DNA of 64,000 nt, taken from assembly GCF_014692515.1 (NCBI RefSeq), contig NZ_JACOIK010000012.1:102619-166618 (forward strand). Reading direction: 5' to 3'. Under the pieces are notes generated by a model, which was given only the letters and a program-made list of their open reading frames with translations, did no database searches and was not told the DNA's origin. Made by a program: the position numbers and the translations under genes. Shown piece by piece: positions 25,584-32,948 of the stretch. The stretch is from Sphingobacterium micropteri. Lineage in GTDB: Bacteria > Bacteroidota > Bacteroidia > Sphingobacteriales > Sphingobacteriaceae. Within the stretch, counting starts at the first letter, position 1. Every line of letters starts with the position of its first letter.

Positions 25584-26219
25584 TTGAAACACTACTTATT
25601 ATTTATCGATACAGAAACCTCCGGTATTCCACAACGTTGGAATCGCCCCTACTCCGATGAAAAAAACTGGCCTCACGTCATTCAGGTCGCTTGGATTATT
25701 TATGATGTTAGTGGAACAGAAATCAAGCGTACCAGTAAATACATTTATGAAGGTGATATAGATATAACATCCGCTTCTCACGATGTTCACGGTATTACGT
25801 ATGCATATCTAAAACAGCATGGTGATAGAAGGAAAGCCGTATTGCGTAAGTTAGCGCACGATATACAAAAATATAAGCCGGTTATTATCGGTCACTTTGT
25901 CGAGCTAGATGTGCAAGTGCTAAGTGCGGATTATTATCGGGCGAACCTCCCGAATCCATTCATTAGCCAATCGTTCTTCTGTACAATGTTGGATAGCGAA
26001 AAATACGCTACCAACCCATCGGCAACCTATCTTCGGTTGCCACAATTGCACGAATACCTGTTTGACAACTTATTGACAGATATTCACGAGGCAGAACAGG
26101 ATGCCAATGCGACGGCGAAATGTTTTTTCGAGTTATGGAATCGTCATGAAATAACCCCATCCGATATGGAAAGGCAACAAAAAATGTTTTCACAGAAACT
26201 TAACTTTTTAGATAAATAG
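25584..26219 (+). CDS. DnaQ-like 3'-5' exonuclease
   Basis: A 211-residue DEDD-family exonuclease domain. Exo I is FIDTETSG (about residues 7-14), Exo II is GHFVELDVQVLSADY near residue 104, and Exo III is HEAEQDANATA near residue 167, giving DEDDh-type ligands. Translation appears to start at TTG, since no ATG lies near the conserved N-terminus. It is not the polymerase III epsilon subunit by context: it is paired 30 bases upstream of a CBS/DUF294 protein, an association seen in other bacteria, where its job is unclear. Confidence 0.85.
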   Translation: MKHYLLFIDTETSGIPQRWNRPYSDEKNWPHVIQVAWIIYDVSGTEIKRTSKYIYEGDIDITSASHDVHGITYAYLKQHGDRRKAVLRKLAHDIQKYKPVIIGHFVELDVQVLSADYYRANLPNPFISQSFFCTMLDSEKYATNPSATYLRLPQLHEYLFDNLLTDIHEAEQDANATAKCFFELWNRHEITPSDMERQQKMFSQKLNFLDK

Positions 26220-26249
26220 AATATTTAACATTGTGTTATAAAGCAGATT

Positions 26250-28157
26250 ATGTCGAATTTGATTGAAGTTTTAAAAAAAGCCGCACCTTTTGATATTCTC
26301 CCCGAAAGCGTACTTCGTGGTATCTCCGAGTCGTTGGTACAAACTTCCTATACCCGAGATACCCTCGCTTATAGACAGGGAATAACAGAGTTGAAAGGTG
26401 TCGATATCATTGTCAAAGGAGAATATGAAACATTTTTTTATGACGCTTCTGAAAATAGACGGTCAATAGAAATACATCATCCGATTTATTGTTTCGGCGG
26501 TATTTCTATTCTTCTAAATAGGCGAAAAGCACTGAAGTCTGTCATGGCAAAAAAAGGAACAGTTGTCTACAATTTACCGCGTAAAGAATTTCTTAAAATA
26601 TGTCAGGCATATGAAGATTTTTTCCAATACTATACGACCGACTTTGGTAAGAGGATGTTGGATGAAGAATTTTCACATTTTGTTAAGACACCGGCCTCTT
26701 TCGAAGAAAGTTATATTGCAGCAGAACAATTGTATTCCCGAAAAATAGACGGAATCACCTATAAGGATATTGTTTCCTGTCCTGCAGATACGCCCATCTA
26801 TAAAGCAGCAAAACACATGGCCGATAATCGGGTAAGCTGTCTCTTCATTCAAGGCGAAAATCAAAATATCATCGGTTATGCCACTGATATGACCTTGCGC
26901 GATAATGTTATTTCGAAGTGCATCGATGTGAATACACCGATTGGAGAAGTCATGGACAATCCCATTGTTTCCATATCCCATCAAGCTTATCTCTATGAAG
27001 CCGTATTAATGATGTTTAGCACGAAAACACGCTATCTTTTAGTTGAAAAAGACGGTCGGTATGTAGGATTCTTGAGTCGGAACCGTATCTTAAGTGAACA
27101 AGGCCAATCACCATTAGTCTTTATACAGTCCGTAAAACTGGCCGAAACAATTGAAGAACTACGTCAAAAATGGAACTATGTGCCAGAGATCATCAAACAA
27201 TTATTAGGTAGAGGTATTAATGCAGAGATTACCAATCAGGTCATTACCACAATCGCGGATACGATTGCGATTAAAATCATTGGACGTGTAATTCGGGAAA
27301 TGGGAGAACCTCCGGCTAAATTTGTTTTTATGGTAACAGGAAGTGAAGGACGGAAAGAACAAACCCTGAAAACCGACCAAGATAATGCGATCATCTATGA
27401 AGATAAAGCGAACGAACAACGGGAGATGGTGCGGGAATATTTTCTAACGTTTGCCACCAAGGTATCCGATTATTTAAATGAAATTGGCTTCAGTTATTGT
27501 GAAGGAGGGTATATGGCGAGCAATCCCGAATGGACACATTCACTATCCCATTGGAAACGTAATTATAAAAAATGGATTGAAGACAGTGTGCCGGAAAATG
27601 CTATCAAATTTTCAACTTTTTTTGATTGCCGTTTTTTATACGGAGACAAAAATATTATTGAAGAACTTAAGCAGTTTCTTGAAGAAGAACTTCAAAAGCC
27701 AAACGATCGTTTTTTTGCTTTTACGGCAAAAAATGCGTTACAATATGAACCTCCTCTCACCTTCTTTAAGAATATTAAAACCGAAACAATCGGCAAAACC
27801 GAGGTTTTCAATATCAAGAACGCCATGACGCCTATTGTGGATCTAGTAAGGGTATATGCGCTTCAAAAGAGAATATATCAGGAGAATACGGGCGAACGGT
27901 TAAAAAAGCTAATGGAAATGGAGGTATTTACACCCCAACAATATCATGAACTTTATCAGTCCTACTATTATTTGATGGCTTTACGATTAGAAAATCAAGC
28001 TAATCAAATACTGGTAGAGAAGTCGGAACCCAATAACTATATCCGGATCAATACGTTAACCAAAATTGAAAAAGCTACGCTGAAAGAGATCTTCAAAACG
28101 ATTAGCAACTTTCAAATGGGCATTAAAATGCGGTTCACCAATAATATACTGGGATAA
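26250..28157 (+). CDS. Cyclic-nucleotide-binding/CBS/DUF294 putative nucleotidyltransferase
   Basis: A 635-residue multidomain cytosolic protein. Residues about 10-140 form a cNMP-binding-like barrel (FDILPESVLRGIS). A pair of CBS domains covers about 170-290 (DTPIYKAAKHMADNRVSCLF and MFSTKTRYLLVEKDGRYVGF). The DUF294 nucleotidyltransferase domain has VTGSEGRKEQTLKTDQDNAI with the G-S and D-x-D pattern of GlnD-like enzymes, followed by the helical DUF294_C domain. It may be a regulatory nucleotidyltransferase sensing adenylates; no substrate is known. It is likely co-transcribed with the exonuclease. Confidence 0.88.
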   Translation: MSNLIEVLKKAAPFDILPESVLRGISESLVQTSYTRDTLAYRQGITELKGVDIIVKGEYETFFYDASENRRSIEIHHPIYCFGGISILLNRRKALKSVMAKKGTVVYNLPRKEFLKICQAYEDFFQYYTTDFGKRMLDEEFSHFVKTPASFEESYIAAEQLYSRKIDGITYKDIVSCPADTPIYKAAKHMADNRVSCLFIQGENQNIIGYATDMTLRDNVISKCIDVNTPIGEVMDNPIVSISHQAYLYEAVLMMFSTKTRYLLVEKDGRYVGFLSRNRILSEQGQSPLVFIQSVKLAETIEELRQKWNYVPEIIKQLLGRGINAEITNQVITTIADTIAIKIIGRVIREMGEPPAKFVFMVTGSEGRKEQTLKTDQDNAIIYEDKANEQREMVREYFLTFATKVSDYLNEIGFSYCEGGYMASNPEWTHSLSHWKRNYKKWIEDSVPENAIKFSTFFDCRFLYGDKNIIEELKQFLEEELQKPNDRFFAFTAKNALQYEPPLTFFKNIKTETIGKTEVFNIKNAMTPIVDLVRVYALQKRIYQENTGERLKKLMEMEVFTPQQYHELYQSYYYLMALRLENQANQILVEKSEPNNYIRINTLTKIEKATLKEIFKTISNFQMGIKMRFTNNILG

Positions 28158-28204
28158 GACATAGAAATGTTACAAAATATGAAGCAATAAATTGAAAGGA
28201 ACAC

Positions 28205-28235
28205 TTGACTTAGTGTAAAAAAGACACTATATTTG
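28205..28235 (+). promoter_or_regulatory. Promoter of small RNA copy A with TAGTGT-N7-ACACTA operator
   Basis: -33 TTG (28205-28207), 20-base spacer, -7 box TATATTTG (28228-28235). A perfect 6-bp dyad TAGTGT (28211-28216) / ACACTA (28224-28229) with a 7-nt centre fills the spacer and overlaps the -7 box, the same phasing as at pfkA. The RNA begins about 6 bases further on. Confidence 0.7.
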
Positions 28236-28240
28236 TCCCT

Positions 28241-28306
28241 TCATAATTTAGGTTTATAATTGGTTAGTTAAGGGCTTTCATTCTCCCCGTTTGAAAGCCC
28301 TTTTTT
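28241..28306 (+). ncRNA. Candidate small RNA, copy A (about 66 nt)
   Basis: Inferred from its own promoter, a 26-base block (28242-28267) identical to the copy at 54945, and a terminator hairpin with 11-bp stem (AAGGGCTTTCA / TGAAAGCCCTT), loop TTCTCCCCGTT and T run. It lies downstream of a forward gene and faces a convergent YceI gene, so it is not the leader of any coding gene. The loop is C-rich and could pair with G-rich mRNA sites; the target is unknown. No frame of useful length exists. I do not recognise it as a named family. Confidence 0.75.
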
Positions 28307-28394
28307 ATGGTAAAAAATATAAAAATACCCCCTATTTTTACTATTAGGAGGCACTTTGTTTTAAGTTAAACGTTTGTTTATCAAAGAGATTCTG

Positions 28395-29072
28395 TTACTG
28401 TTTTGTAGCTTCCAGATTAACACCTACCTCAATGTCACGGCTTATTCCCCACTCAGCCGGATCTAATTCAGAAGTACCAAATTTGATCCCCCAATCAACA
28501 CGATTTACTGTAAACTTAGCTTCTACAGCCACTTTGTTCTCTTGAACGTCAATTTTTGCAGGAAAAGAAATATTCAACGTACTGTCTAACAACGTAAGAT
28601 TACCGCTAACAAGTTTGTTTGCTCCGTTCACAGCATTATTTACCGTAGATAAATCTAGATCAGAAACCTGCGTAATATGAAAAGTTGCTGTCGCATGATT
28701 TTCTACATCAAAAAAGTCTTCGCTTTTTAGGTGGTTCTGCAAATCGATAGCCTTCTTATCCGCTTCCGTTACAGAAGCGGCATCAACTTCTAAAGATTTC
28801 ATATCAATGGTAAAATCACCAGCATTAACATTGCCCTCAGCAACTGTTAATTCGCCGGAAGTTACCGAAAGTATACCCCACCGAGGAGCAAGACCACCTT
28901 TATGTGTAGCTTTCCAATTTACTTCAGAAGCCTCTAGATTAGCCGTATACACATCTCCTTGCTTCTCCGCTACTTCTTGTTTTTCGGATACTTGCGTCTT
29001 GGAAGAATTTCCCCCACAAGAAGCAAACAGAATGGCTGTACCCACGACCATTGATAAAAAAATTTTTCTCAT
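28395..29072 (-). CDS. YceI-family lipoprotein
   Basis: 225 residues from MRKIFLSMVVG; an in-frame ATG seven codons earlier is less likely, as it would lengthen the signal n-region. Lipobox ILFASC gives lipid attachment. From about residue 45 it is a YceI-type lipocalin-like barrel (ASEVNWKATHKGG, then GELTVAEGNVNAGDFTIDMKS and HLKSEDFFDVENHATATFHI, ending VNRVDWGIKFGT). Family members bind isoprenoid-like lipids; the specific ligand is not predictable. It is monocistronic, with a convergent neighbour RNA. Confidence 0.9.
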   Translation of the reverse strand: MRKIFLSMVVGTAILFASCGGNSSKTQVSEKQEVAEKQGDVYTANLEASEVNWKATHKGGLAPRWGILSVTSGELTVAEGNVNAGDFTIDMKSLEVDAASVTEADKKAIDLQNHLKSEDFFDVENHATATFHITQVSDLDLSTVNNAVNGANKLVSGNLTLLDSTLNISFPAKIDVQENKVAVEAKFTVNRVDWGIKFGTSELDPAEWGISRDIEVGVNLEATKQ

Positions 29073-29209
29073 AAATATCTTATTTATATTCAATAAAAAT
29101 TACCAATAAAAATACCTATCTTTTTTGATGTTCACAACATCCAGACCTTTTCCCGGCAAAAAATATTATATATGTTGTCTTAATGTAACATTTAGTATAC
29201 CAGTACAAT

Positions 29210-30451
29210 TTAGGTATCCAACACGACCAACGATTTACGGATAATGTCAATAGCCTCTTCCAATTCTTCTTTCGTAATCACTAAAGGAGGCGCAAAACGT
29301 ATCTTGTCACCATGTGTAGGCTTCGCCAACAAGCCATTTTTCATGAGTTCCAAACACAAAATATCAGCTGCATTATCGCTGGTATGCTTAATGACAATGG
29401 CATTAAGCAATCCTTTTCCCCGAACCTGTTTAATTACGGGGTGTGCGAATCCAACTAACGCTGTTCGGAAATAGGCCCCGAGTTCTGCAGCACGATCTGC
29501 AAGTTTTTCTTCCTTCAGTACTTCTAGTGAAGCTATAGCAACAGCGCAAGCTAACGGATTACCCCCATACGTCGATCCGTGTTCACCAGGCGCTATGGTT
29601 AGCATGATTTCGTCATCCGCTAGAACAGCGGAAATTGGCATAACACCACCACTCAAAGCTTTTCCCAGAATAAGAATATCTGGACGTACATTTTCGTGGT
29701 CGCAGGCCAGTAATTTTCCAGTTCTAGACAAACCGGTTTGGATCTCATCCCCGATAAATAGGACGCGGTGTTCTTTACAAAGCGCTTTAGCAGCAGCCAA
29801 ATAACCACTGTCGGGCACATATACTCCTGCTTCTCCTTGAATAGGTTCCACCAGAAAGCCAACGACGTCCTCATCTGCGATTGTATGACGAAGAGCATGT
29901 AGATCGTTATAGGGGATAGTAATATAGCCAGGCATAAACGGACCAAATCCCGCTTTTGCGGTAGGGTCTGTACTGAAGGAAATAACATTGATAGTCCGAC
30001 CATGAAAATTGCCTTCTACCGTAATAATTTTGGCCTGGCCATCCGGCACGCCCTTTACAGCATAGCCCCATCTACGCGCTAATTTCAAAGCAGTCTCCAC
30101 AGCTTCTACTCCCGTATTCATGGGCAATACCTTGTCATAACCAAAATACTGTGTAATATATCGCGTGTATTCTGCCATACGATCACTATGAAAAGCTCTT
30201 GATGTTAACGTTAGTTGTTTTGCCTGCTCCGTCAAAGCATGAAGAATCTTCGGATGGCAATGACCTTGGTTGACTGCGGAATAACCCGAAAGAAAATCAA
30301 AATAACGTTTGTCTTCCACATCCCAAACGAATGCCCCAAGCCCCCTATTTAGTACTACTGGCAATGGATGGTAATTATGGGCTCCATGTTGATCTTCAAT
30401 TTGAATACAACTTGCTGTTTTTTCCGGTATTTGATAGCCGTTGATCTCCAT
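29210..30451 (-). CDS. rocD: Ornithine--oxo-acid aminotransferase
   Basis: A 413-residue class III PLP aminotransferase converting ornithine to glutamate semialdehyde. The N-terminal HNYHPLPVVLNRGLGAFVWD and FLSGYSAVNQGHCHPKI are typical of RocD, MNTGVEAVETALKLARRWGY is the PLP-phosphate region, and the Schiff-base lysine is in LILGKALSGGVMPISAV (about residue 254). Length is normal for the family. It is monocistronic and acts in arginine and proline metabolism. Confidence 0.94.
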   Translation of the reverse strand: MEINGYQIPEKTASCIQIEDQHGAHNYHPLPVVLNRGLGAFVWDVEDKRYFDFLSGYSAVNQGHCHPKILHALTEQAKQLTLTSRAFHSDRMAEYTRYITQYFGYDKVLPMNTGVEAVETALKLARRWGYAVKGVPDGQAKIITVEGNFHGRTINVISFSTDPTAKAGFGPFMPGYITIPYNDLHALRHTIADEDVVGFLVEPIQGEAGVYVPDSGYLAAAKALCKEHRVLFIGDEIQTGLSRTGKLLACDHENVRPDILILGKALSGGVMPISAVLADDEIMLTIAPGEHGSTYGGNPLACAVAIASLEVLKEEKLADRAAELGAYFRTALVGFAHPVIKQVRGKGLLNAIVIKHTSDNAADILCLELMKNGLLAKPTHGDKIRFAPPLVITKEELEEAIDIIRKSLVVLDT

Positions 30452-30550
30452 AACACTGATATTATATTAATAAACTTTTAATGTAAACATATTTTTTGGA
30501 ATATCGAACCAGAGTCCCTAAATTCGATTACTAAATAAAACTATCACTAT

Positions 30551-31000
30551 ATGATGTTATATAATAGAGTATCGTTAGTCATGCTGACCATTATCATGAC
30601 AGCTGTTCTTTCCGAAGCAGGTGCACAGGAAAAAAGTGCTTCCCAAGCCGTGGAAACGGCTACAAAAGCACTTATAGACGCCATGTTAAAGCCTAATGCA
30701 CAGGTGTTAAATAAACTTGCCTCCGACAAGCTTAGCTATGGCCATTCCAGTGGAACAATCGAAACAAAAGAGCAGTTTGTACAGACACTTATTTCTGGTG
30801 CTTCTGTTTTTGAAGAAATTCAAACGACCGGCCAAACGGTGGATGTGCAAGATAATACCGCCATTGTTCGCCATACATTGAGCGCCAAAACGAATGACCC
30901 GGGAAAAGGTCCGGCCAGTATCCGGTTAGGCATTATGCTGACATGGGTGAAATCGAATGATAGTTGGCAGCTTCTTGGACGGCAAGCGTTTAAATTGTAG
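30551..31000 (+). CDS. Exported DUF4440 / NTF2-like protein
   Basis: 149 residues with a signal peptide ending near EAGAQ, so periplasmic or outer-surface. The rest is an alpha-plus-beta cone fold of the SnoaL/DUF4440 kind: ALIDAMLKPNAQVLNKLASD, LSYGHSSGTIETKEQFVQ, and strands TAIVRHTL and LGIMLTWVKSNDSWQLLGRQ. Such proteins are often of unknown function. It overlaps the convergent oxidoreductase by 11 bases. Confidence 0.75.
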   Translation: MMLYNRVSLVMLTIIMTAVLSEAGAQEKSASQAVETATKALIDAMLKPNAQVLNKLASDKLSYGHSSGTIETKEQFVQTLISGASVFEEIQTTGQTVDVQDNTAIVRHTLSAKTNDPGKGPASIRLGIMLTWVKSNDSWQLLGRQAFKL

Positions 31001-31970
31001 ATAAAATCTTCTCTATTACTGCTGTTGTCCGTAAGGCACTCTCTCCTGTTGAAAGACAATGCCCTTCTCCTCGTAACTCTTTTACAATGGATTCTATTAG
31101 GGCTTGTTGGATATGTGCTGGTTTTTCAAAATCAAAAAATTGGGTACCCGATGGTGTTATCCATGTTACTGGTGAGAAATCAAAGGTGCTAAAGCGTATC
31201 TCCCCGGTGGTTCCGGTGATGATGATTTGGTCTTCTGCCGTTTCCTGAATTCCGGAAAACGTCCATATACCTGTCCCCAGCACGCCATTGTCATGCTGCC
31301 AGCTAGCACAAACGCTATCCGGTACCTCATAATTTTTGGCAAGATTGATGGCATAGCCGTTTACGTCTGCTATCGGACTTATCATATAATCTACTATATC
31401 GAGTGTATGAGGAGCCATATCGACAAAATATCCCTCGCCTCCTATTTCCTTTTTAATGCGCCATGTATGCATATCGGGATTTAAATCCGAAAGACTGGGC
31501 GCACGTACCAATCTGACCGATACCGTTAATATTTTACCGATTTTCCCTTCATCGATCCATTGTTTAACCTGTGAAAAATAGGGTAACGCCCGACGATAAA
31601 AAGCCACAAATAGGGATACTCCCTTTTGTTTAGCTGCATCGTACATCTCTCTAGCTTCCGCGAGTGACATTGCCATCGGTTTTTCCACGTATACGGGCTT
31701 TCCGGCTTGTATCGCCTGTAATGCATATTCTTTATGTGTACTAGGAGGTGTCGCAATGTAAACAATATCAATATCTGGGTCAGCCAACAATGCTGGCACA
31801 CCTTCGTATACTTTAGGCACTCCATGTCGTAGCGCATAATCTTCTGCTTTCTCTTTCGTGCGGGAAGTAACTGCTAATAAGAAAGAATGAGGTGTTTTAT
31901 AAAAAGCCGGTCCGCTCTTCATTTCTGTTACCTCGCCAACGCCAATCATACCCCACTTTATAGTTTCCAT
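30990..31970 (-). CDS. Gfo/Idh/MocA-family oxidoreductase
   Basis: A 326-residue NAD(P)-dependent dehydrogenase, probably of a sugar or inositol derivative. The Rossmann start is KWGMIGVGEVTEMK (4-17), DIDIVYIATPPSTHKEYALQAI and the family lysine motif VYVEKPMAMSLAEA (about 94-107) are clear, and GGEGYFVDMAPHTLDIVDYM marks the substrate domain. It starts 4 bases after the quinone oxidoreductase stop, as last gene of a three-gene unit. The substrate is unknown. Confidence 0.9.
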   Translation of the reverse strand: METIKWGMIGVGEVTEMKSGPAFYKTPHSFLLAVTSRTKEKAEDYALRHGVPKVYEGVPALLADPDIDIVYIATPPSTHKEYALQAIQAGKPVYVEKPMAMSLAEAREMYDAAKQKGVSLFVAFYRRALPYFSQVKQWIDEGKIGKILTVSVRLVRAPSLSDLNPDMHTWRIKKEIGGEGYFVDMAPHTLDIVDYMISPIADVNGYAINLAKNYEVPDSVCASWQHDNGVLGTGIWTFSGIQETAEDQIIITGTTGEIRFSTFDFSPVTWITPSGTQFFDFEKPAHIQQALIESIVKELRGEGHCLSTGESALRTTAVIEKILSTI

Positions 31971-31974
31971 ATTT

Positions 31975-32946
31975 TTATTTCTTAAATTTCAATGCAAGTT
32001 TACCTAAAAATAACCCATTCTCCATCCATTCATGGGCTGTTGAAGCATCGCTCATAGGAAATACTTTAGACAATTGTGGTTGGAATGATTTTCCGATGAG
32101 TGGCCAAACATATTGGTGTACATCCCGTGTTAGCGGGATTTTGAAAGAAAGATCCCGAGCACGCAATGTACTTCCGGTCAAGAGGATACGTTTTTGCATT
32201 AATTTTAAAATATGAAGCTCTACCTTATGTCCTTTCATTGCATTGATATAAATCAAGCGACCGTCTGCCGCTAACAAGTCTAGATTTTTCTGGAAATAAT
32301 CACCGCCGATACTGTCTAATATGACATGCACGTTCTCCGTCCGCAGAATCTCTCGAAAATCACTTTCTCGATAATTGACGACCTTATCGGCCCCTAATTG
32401 TCGACAATACCTTTCCTTTTCCGCTGTGCTAACCGTCGTCAGCACCCGTGCTCCAAATGCTTTTGCGAGCTGTATGGCCGTGCTTCCGATTCCACCCGCT
32501 CCACCATGAACCAACAGCGTCTCTCCTTCCCGCAAAGCCCCCCGTCGAAATACATTGTCCCAGACGGTATACACGGTTTCTGGTAATACTGCCGCTTCTT
32601 CAAAGCTGATCCCTTCTGGAATCGGAAGACACATCTCCTGATGAGCAGCAACATATTCCGCATATCCACCTCCCGCCACGAGACAACATACGCTGTCCCC
32701 TACTTTCCACAATGTTACTGCCGTACCTACCTCAACAATAACCCCGGCCACCTCCAGTCCTGGAATATCCTCCACCACGCCTACTGGCGCTGGATAATTT
32801 CCTTTTCGCTGAAAAATATCCGGACGGTTTATTCCCGCTGCGTTTACCTGTATCAATACTTCATTTTTCGCTATTGCGGGAATAGCTCGCTCTTGCAGTT
32901 CTAAAACTTCCGGACCACCTGCTTTTGTTATAACAATAGCTTTCAT
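31975..32946 (-). CDS. qor: NAD(P)H quinone oxidoreductase (zeta-crystallin type MDR)
   Basis: 323 residues of the medium-chain dehydrogenase superfamily. N-terminal GroES-like part: VLIQVNAAGINRPDIFQRKG. Nucleotide motif: LLVHGGAGGIGSTAIQLAKAFGA (about 143-165). The catalytic-zinc cysteine is absent, as in the quinone reductase/TIGR02824-type group. It lies between the large outer-membrane protein gene (2-base gap) and the Gfo/Idh gene (4-base gap). Whether it acts on a quinone or an enone is not determinable. Confidence 0.88.
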   Translation of the reverse strand: MKAIVITKAGGPEVLELQERAIPAIAKNEVLIQVNAAGINRPDIFQRKGNYPAPVGVVEDIPGLEVAGVIVEVGTAVTLWKVGDSVCCLVAGGGYAEYVAAHQEMCLPIPEGISFEEAAVLPETVYTVWDNVFRRGALREGETLLVHGGAGGIGSTAIQLAKAFGARVLTTVSTAEKERYCRQLGADKVVNYRESDFREILRTENVHVILDSIGGDYFQKNLDLLAADGRLIYINAMKGHKVELHILKLMQKRILLTGSTLRARDLSFKIPLTRDVHQYVWPLIGKSFQPQLSKVFPMSDASTAHEWMENGLFLGKLALKFKK

Positions 32947-32948
32947 AC

